From assembly GCA_016705475.1 (NCBI GenBank), contig JADIYD010000001.1, positions 310,001-374,000 of the forward strand: a DNA stretch of 64,000 nt, given 5' to 3'. This DNA comes from Betaproteobacteria bacterium. Lineage in GTDB: Bacteria > Pseudomonadota > Gammaproteobacteria > Burkholderiales > Rhodocyclaceae. The position numbers were made by a program, and so were the translations under genes. The notes under the pieces were generated by a model. The model saw only the letters and a program-made list of their open reading frames with translations, had not been told where the DNA came from and searched no databases. This document shows, piece by piece, positions 60,007-64,000 of this stretch; the first letter of the stretch is position 1, and each line of letters opens with the position of its first letter.

Positions 60007-60381
60007 TTAAAAAAGTTGCCCTGCTTCAACAAGAATAACCGCCATCCACGCGAACATGGAAATGCCGACTGCGGCGGCAGCCATGTCTTTGATCACCTTG
60101 ATCTTTTCGTTATGGCGATCCTCAACGAAGTCGCACAGTGCTTCGATCGCGCTATTGATAATTTCTGCAACGACAACGAAGGCGGTGGCAAGGAGGATGA
60201 CCAGAAAATCGACCCAGGCACGCAGCGAAAAAGCTGCGATCAATATGATGGCCGATACGACAAGCTTGTAGGTCACTGACCAGTCATAGATGACGGCATA
60301 GCGAAGTCCTGAAAAAACGGTTCTCAGCTTGCGCGGCGGATGGTAGCCCCGTTCGCCGATACCAAGAAACTTGTGCCTCAT
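60007..60381 (-). CDS. dgkA: Diacylglycerol kinase
   Basis: This 124-residue integral-membrane kinase of the DgkA type has three membrane helices and the active-site signature FVVVAEIINSAIEALCDFVEDRHNE-type motif (E-x3-NSAIE). It phosphorylates diacylglycerol, recycling lipid from envelope-sugar modification, or undecaprenol. It overlaps the PAP2 gene by 4 bases, suggesting paired lipid kinase and phosphatase functions. The frame is open well upstream but only the ATG at 60381 suits the family N-terminus. Confidence 0.92.
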   Translation of the reverse strand: MRHKFLGIGERGYHPPRKLRTVFSGLRYAVIYDWSVTYKLVVSAIILIAAFSLRAWVDFLVILLATAFVVVAEIINSAIEALCDFVEDRHNEKIKVIKDMAAAAVGISMFAWMAVILVEAGQLF

Positions 60382-61004
60382 GAAACTTTCCTTTGTTCGA
60401 TAGTCAGTTTTTGTGCAGCGATGACGCAACCGATGGCCGCGAAAAGCCCGAAAACGATGTCTGTCGGGAAATGCGCCTGCAAGTAGGCACGGGAAGCCAT
60501 GACCAGCAGGACGAGCACTGCTGCGCCAAGGGCTTTGGCAAAAAGGGATCCGGTTCCTTGCAGAAAAACCATGGCCAGCAGGACTGAAGTGACCTGCATT
60601 GCGTGGGCGCTGGGGAAACTCCAATCCACGGGAAGTGGAATGCTTGCAGGGTAGAGCTCGGGCCGTGGGCGCTCGACAATGATCTTGGTGATGTGGGCAA
60701 GGCTGCTTGCCAGGAGCAGGCTCAAGGGAACAAAGAGGCAGGCGCGCCAACTTGAGCGCCAGTATTCTTTCCATGCCGTAAAAACGGCGAGCGGTACCAG
60801 CACCCACAAAGATCCCAGCCAAGTTATGGCAGCAAGGAATGTGTCGAGTTCGCTTGATTTCCAGTCATTGAGCATGCCAAGCACTACGGTGTCGAACCAC
60901 GGCACACTGCATTTGCCGCCCGTGCAGACCAGGGGGGCGCCAATCATCAGGATGCCTGCCGAGCCGGCAAACCAGGCCGCAGCGCCCGCTATATGTCGAG
61001 GCAT
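60378..61004 (-). CDS. PAP2-family membrane phosphatase
   Basis: This 208-residue, six-helix membrane protein carries all three phosphatase motifs: KIIVERPRP, FPSAHAM and SRAYLQAHFPTD. Members dephosphorylate undecaprenyl diphosphate, phosphatidate or phosphatidylglycerol phosphate. The adjacent dgkA supports a lipid substrate. The ATG at 61004 overlaps the ion-channel stop. Confidence 0.9.
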   Translation of the reverse strand: MPRHIAGAAAWFAGSAGILMIGAPLVCTGGKCSVPWFDTVVLGMLNDWKSSELDTFLAAITWLGSLWVLVPLAVFTAWKEYWRSSWRACLFVPLSLLLASSLAHITKIIVERPRPELYPASIPLPVDWSFPSAHAMQVTSVLLAMVFLQGTGSLFAKALGAAVLVLLVMASRAYLQAHFPTDIVFGLFAAIGCVIAAQKLTIEQRKVS

Positions 61005-61834
61005 CAATGTTGTTCGGTCTCCGGCAGTCGGCTGCCATGGTGTGCCAGATCCTCACGCAATCGGCGGATTTCGCCATGGAGTCGCGTCAGTTCGCTTTCG
61101 ACGGTTGGATGCCCATCGCCTTGTCGTTCCTGCTGAATCGCATTGACGATGACAGCGATAAACAAGTTGAGCAGGGTGAAGGTGGAGGCGAGGATGAAAA
61201 TCAGGAAGAAAACCCAGGCATTTGGAAAAACCTCCATTACCGGGCGAACGATGCCCATCGCCCAGCTTTCAAGGGTCATCACCTGAAAGAGAGTGAAGGC
61301 ACTGTCGCCCAGTGTGCCGAACCACTCCGGAAAGGCTGCCCCGAACAACTTGGTGGCGATCACGGCCGAGACATAGAAAATCAGACCGATGATCGCAGTC
61401 ACCGAACCGAGACCCGGCAAGGCTGACAGCAGGCCGCCGATAACCCGCTTCATGCTTGGCACCAGCGTGACCAGGCGTAGCACGCGGAGGACGCGCAGTG
61501 CGCGCAGCACCGCCAGCGGGCCTGATGCAGGCACTAGCGCAATGACCACCACAGAGAAGTCGAACACGTTCCATGGGTCGCGGAAGTAGCTCAAACGGTG
61601 AGCAATGAGGCGCAGCGCGATTTCGACGACGAATATGGCGAGAATTGCCTTATCAGCAACATTCAGCCAGTCCCCCCAGTCAGCCATCAGAGCCGAACTG
61701 GTCTCCATGCCGAGGATGACAGCGTTGATCAGGATGAGCCCGATCAGCACATGCTGGACCCTCGGCAATTCGAGCACTGCGGCCACGCGATGCCGCCAGC
61801 TGGCGCCGTCAAGGCAAGCATCGGCGGCGATCAT
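61004..61834 (-). CDS. NaChBac-like voltage-gated sodium channel
   Basis: This 276-residue protein has six membrane segments. S4 carries regularly spaced arginines (LRALRVLRVLRLVTLVPSMKR, about residue 105). The pore helix/selectivity filter reads FQVMTLESWAMGIV (about 188), close to the TLESW of bacterial NaV channels, and S6 ends in a coiled-coil tail (ELTRLHGEIRRLREDL), as in tetrameric BacNaV. The TLESW-A filter predicts sodium selectivity; this is inference. It overlaps terC and PAP2 by 4 bases, so it sits in the same operon. Confidence 0.9.
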   Translation of the reverse strand: MIAADACLDGASWRHRVAAVLELPRVQHVLIGLILINAVILGMETSSALMADWGDWLNVADKAILAIFVVEIALRLIAHRLSYFRDPWNVFDFSVVVIALVPASGPLAVLRALRVLRVLRLVTLVPSMKRVIGGLLSALPGLGSVTAIIGLIFYVSAVIATKLFGAAFPEWFGTLGDSAFTLFQVMTLESWAMGIVRPVMEVFPNAWVFFLIFILASTFTLLNLFIAVIVNAIQQERQGDGHPTVESELTRLHGEIRRLREDLAHHGSRLPETEQH

Positions 61835-62829
61835 TGTGCCTTGAGCTCCTCTTTTGAGCCCTCCCTGGCACGTTCGCGGGCATCCTTTTTGAGAGAGAGG
61901 ATGATCGACGTGGCGATGATGGCTGCTACCACCCCAAGCGATACGGCCACCGGAATCTTGAAGAGGTCGATGAGCAGCATCTTCACGCCGATGAACATGA
62001 GCACGATAGCCAGGCCGTACTTGAGCAGCGAGAAGCGGTCGGCCATGTCGGCGAGCAGGAAGTACATGGCGCGCAGGCCGAGGATGGCGAAGATGTTCGA
62101 GGTGAGCACGATGAACGGGTCAGTGGTGATGGCGAAGATGGCCGGAATCGAGTCGACCGCAAAGATCAGGTCGGTGAATTCGACGAGGATCAGCACGAGG
62201 AAGAGCGGCGTGGCGTAGCGCACTACCTTGCCGGCTTCCTCCTTCATGACGAAAAAGCGTTCGCCCTGGAGGTCATCGGTCACCTTCATGTGCCGGCGTA
62301 TCCAGTTGATGACCGGGTTGTTGGCAAGGTCCGGGGTGGCGTCGGCAAACCACCACATCTTGATGCCGGTGACGAGCAGGAAGGCGCCGAATACGTAGAG
62401 CAGCCAGTGGAACTGGGTGATGAGCCAGACACCGGCGAAGATCATGACGGTGCGCATGACAATGGCGCCAAGGACGCCGAGGATGAGCACGCGTTTCTGG
62501 AGTTCGAGCGGTACCGCGAAGAAGCTGAACAGCATGAGCCAGACGAAGACGTTGTCGATGGCCAGCGATTTTTCGATGAGATAGCCGGTGATGTATTCCA
62601 GCGTTTTCTGATTGGCCAGTTCCCGGCCTGCCGTGCCGTCAAGGTACCACCACAGTGCGCCTGCGAAGAGGAAGGAGACGCTGACCCAGATGCCTGACCA
62701 GGTGGCAGCTTCCTTGAGGGTAACGCGGTGTTGCTTGCTGCCGCCGACGACGAAGAGGTCGATGGCGAGCATGATGAGGACGATGACCAAAAACCCGGAC
62801 CACATCCACCAGGTGCCGATTGTTTCCAT
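61831..62829 (-). CDS. TerC/Alx-family transporter, probably Mn exporter
   Basis: This 332-residue membrane protein of the TerC family shows LAIDLFVVGG, YLIEKSLAIDNVFVWLMLF and the paired LVLILVEFTDLIFAVDSIPAIFAI motif with the acidic residues thought to bind metal. E. coli Alx and related proteins export manganese, and the leader here has a yybP-ykoY manganese riboswitch, so Mn export is the best reading. It is the first gene of terC-NaV-PAP2-dgkA on the minus strand. Confidence 0.92.
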   Translation of the reverse strand: METIGTWWMWSGFLVIVLIMLAIDLFVVGGSKQHRVTLKEAATWSGIWVSVSFLFAGALWWYLDGTAGRELANQKTLEYITGYLIEKSLAIDNVFVWLMLFSFFAVPLELQKRVLILGVLGAIVMRTVMIFAGVWLITQFHWLLYVFGAFLLVTGIKMWWFADATPDLANNPVINWIRRHMKVTDDLQGERFFVMKEEAGKVVRYATPLFLVLILVEFTDLIFAVDSIPAIFAITTDPFIVLTSNIFAILGLRAMYFLLADMADRFSLLKYGLAIVLMFIGVKMLLIDLFKIPVAVSLGVVAAIIATSIILSLKKDARERAREGSKEELKAQ

Positions 62830-62904
62830 GAGAATTCTCTCCCTGTCAGAAAACCTTCAAACAGCCCTCGCCAAGTGCTCCTTGCGGATAACGACACTCT
62901 TGAG

Positions 62905-63014
62905 GTGCTGCAAAGGTCTTGCTCGCGGCCCTGTTGCCAGAACCACCCGTGACGCCGGGAACCGATGAATCATTCCGTGCTGACGACGTCGCGGCGGAGA
63001 GCTACTCCCCCTTG
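62905..63014 (-). ncRNA. yybP-ykoY manganese riboswitch upstream of terC
   Basis: On the minus strand the leader reads GGGGGAGTAGC (63012-63002), then GACGTCGTCA (62990-62981), then a GC-rich stem, and finally GCAAGACCTTTGC (62923-62911). These are the conserved blocks of the yybP-ykoY Mn2+ riboswitch in their order. It precedes a TerC-family gene, the commonest partner. About 80 bp separate it from the terC start, room for an expression platform. Confidence 0.88.
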
Positions 63015-63054
63015 TCCTTGTACCGGACTACAACTATCCGGCGTTGTTCAACGA

Positions 63055-63516
63055 TCAGGCATGAGCCTGCGAAAATTGAGCCTTGGAGCGAACGCGCAAC
63101 GAGGGAATCGCGTTGTCAGCGACTTCGTAGAGGTCGATTTCCCAGTACTTCATGGCTTCGGCAACGAGAACCGCTTCGCCACCGGACAGCCTGCTGTCGG
63201 CATTGACGACGTCGAGCATCATGCGCAAGACCTGTTTTCGCAGCAGCGGGTGCTGAACTTCGGCGAGCAGAAGGTCGATGTTGTCCACATCCAGTTCCAG
63301 CTGTCCGGCCGGTGTGCGATGCGCGCTGGTCAGCATGTCGTTGCAGAGATCATGGATCACTTTGTCAAAACCGGCTTCATCCAGGCCCAGGCGGCGAATG
63401 GTGTCGGTGTGGTCGAGTTGCCTCAGTTCGCTGGCATCGATTGCGCCGTCGGCCATCAGGGTCAGGGCAACAAGGCGGCCCATGGCTTCGGGGCTGTCGG
63501 AAGGGTAGTGGCGCAT
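63055..63516 (-). CDS. TerB-like protein
   Basis: This 153-residue helical protein has the TerB/DjlA-type start LVALTLMADGAIDASELRQLD and a second LDVVNADSRLSGGEAVLVAEAM, matching the paired acidic helices thought to bind divalent metal. It is upstream of the terC leader, and the TerB-TerC association is known in tellurite-type clusters. The ATG at 63516 is supported by AAGGAG. Confidence 0.75.
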   Translation of the reverse strand: MRHYPSDSPEAMGRLVALTLMADGAIDASELRQLDHTDTIRRLGLDEAGFDKVIHDLCNDMLTSAHRTPAGQLELDVDNIDLLLAEVQHPLLRKQVLRMMLDVVNADSRLSGGEAVLVAEAMKYWEIDLYEVADNAIPSLRVRSKAQFSQAHA

Positions 63517-63666
63517 CTTGAATCTCCTTGATAGTCAGGTTGGTGTTTCGGGTTGGCCCCTTTGCTGCGGGGACGGGATCACTATGAGGGTGGATTCATA
63601 TTTGATCCAATTAAACAAACGATGGTGACTCATTAGTTAAAAATTATGGTTTGTCCTGGGCGAAAT

Positions 63667-63942
63667 TCATAGTGCCGCAATGGCCAGATAGGCCCGCAAC
63701 TGCAGTTCGTTCGCGCCCTGTTCATCGGTCGGCCTGGCTTTCTGCAGAACCCTCCGGGCACTTTCGGCGGATGCCGCCATAGCAGCATCGCTGAAACTGA
63801 CGCGGAAGGATTCCTGAATCTCGGGCAGATCGACCCGTTGGTCGCGGGCTGGCCGCTCCTGGCGCATCGCGAACTCACGAAGAACGCCAGTGCGCAGCGG
63901 TGCTGCCGTGGACTGGGAGGGCAGTCTATCCAGTAGCAACAC
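63667..63942 (-). CDS. Small protein of unknown function
   Basis: This 91-residue frame starts at GTG (63942) with GGAGG 8-9 bases upstream. It is helical and charged (LPEIQESFRVSFSDAAMAASAESARRVLQKARPTDEQG). I recognise no family. Its GTG is supported by the ribosome-binding site. Confidence 0.5.
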   Translation of the reverse strand: MLLLDRLPSQSTAAPLRTGVLREFAMRQERPARDQRVDLPEIQESFRVSFSDAAMAASAESARRVLQKARPTDEQGANELQLRAYLAIAAL

Positions 63943-63965
63943 GGTGCGTTCCTCCGAAGTTTATT

Positions 63966-63986
63966 GCCGAGCTGCGATTGCTCGGC
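63966..63986. other. Hairpin at window edge
   Basis: GCCGAGC / GCTCGGC forms a 7-bp stem with a 7-base loop. No T run follows within view; it could be a terminator or leader element of the gene upstream of the small ORF. Confidence 0.35.
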
Positions 63987-64000
63987 ATCTCTGATGGCTC

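Overview
The window is a high-GC (about 60-65% by eye), gene-dense stretch of a betaproteobacterial chromosome. Gene content and order point to Rhodocyclales, and a Dechloromonas/Azonexus-like genome is my best guess. The pointers are zapD-yacG, dusB-fis-purH-purD, amgK-murU beside lptD-surA-pdxA-rsmA, the argH/algZ-algR and hemC-hemD-hemX-hemY blocks, a PEP-CTERM protein, and DUF2242/DUF3422/DUF2189 proteins. Most of it is housekeeping. No tRNA, rRNA or CRISPR array was seen.

Layout. 1-5.5 kb: end of zapD, yacG, a Nudix-ThiE fusion, a DUF815 ATPase, mltA, and an ammonium transporter behind a readable NtrC site and sigma-54 promoter. 5.5-10.2 kb: a Pal-like lipoprotein, then the sulfate ABC importer sbp-cysT-cysW-cysA, with cysA frameshifted. 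10.2-13.8 kb: hemA-prfA-prmC-grxD. 13.9-18.8 kb: an OsmC-like protein, argH, the algZ/algR pair, a membrane glutaredoxin interrupted by an amber codon, and a response regulator. 18.9-27.2 kb: pepN, small proteins, and hemC-hemD-hemX-hemY. 27.2-37.6 kb (minus strand): hemF, purD, purH, fis, dusB, then menA, a UbiH-like monooxygenase, pepP, murU and amgK. 37.7-43.3 kb: lptD-surA-pdxA-rsmA. 43.4-50.2 kb: a DUF2892/Crp-Fnr pair, xth, a DUF4124/glutaredoxin pair, prlC, DUF2189, an orphan TIR-like gene in more AT-rich DNA, and purC. 50.3-50.8 kb: a long imperfect inverted-repeat element. 50.9-56.6 kb: DUF3422, a DnaJ-led operon of unknown function, a DUF2242 lipoprotein and a UPF0126 protein. 57.0-59.3 kb: a PEP-CTERM protein and an IS1182-type element with a frameshifted transposase. 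59.5-64 kb: dgkA, PAP2 phosphatase, a NaChBac-like channel, and a TerC transporter preceded by a yybP-ykoY manganese riboswitch.

The most notable feature cuts across all regions. A short repeat of about 35 bp occurs about 15 times, in both orientations, in spacers and inside coding sequences. It consists of a near-palindromic core (CGGTCRACCGG) followed by two A/T tracts about one helical turn apart. That architecture resembles the DNA-uptake sequences of Pasteurellaceae, although I know of no such element described for this group. The window also has four single-base lesions, in cysA, the membrane glutaredoxin, the DUF4124/glutaredoxin pair and the transposase. These are either real pseudogenes or sequence errors.
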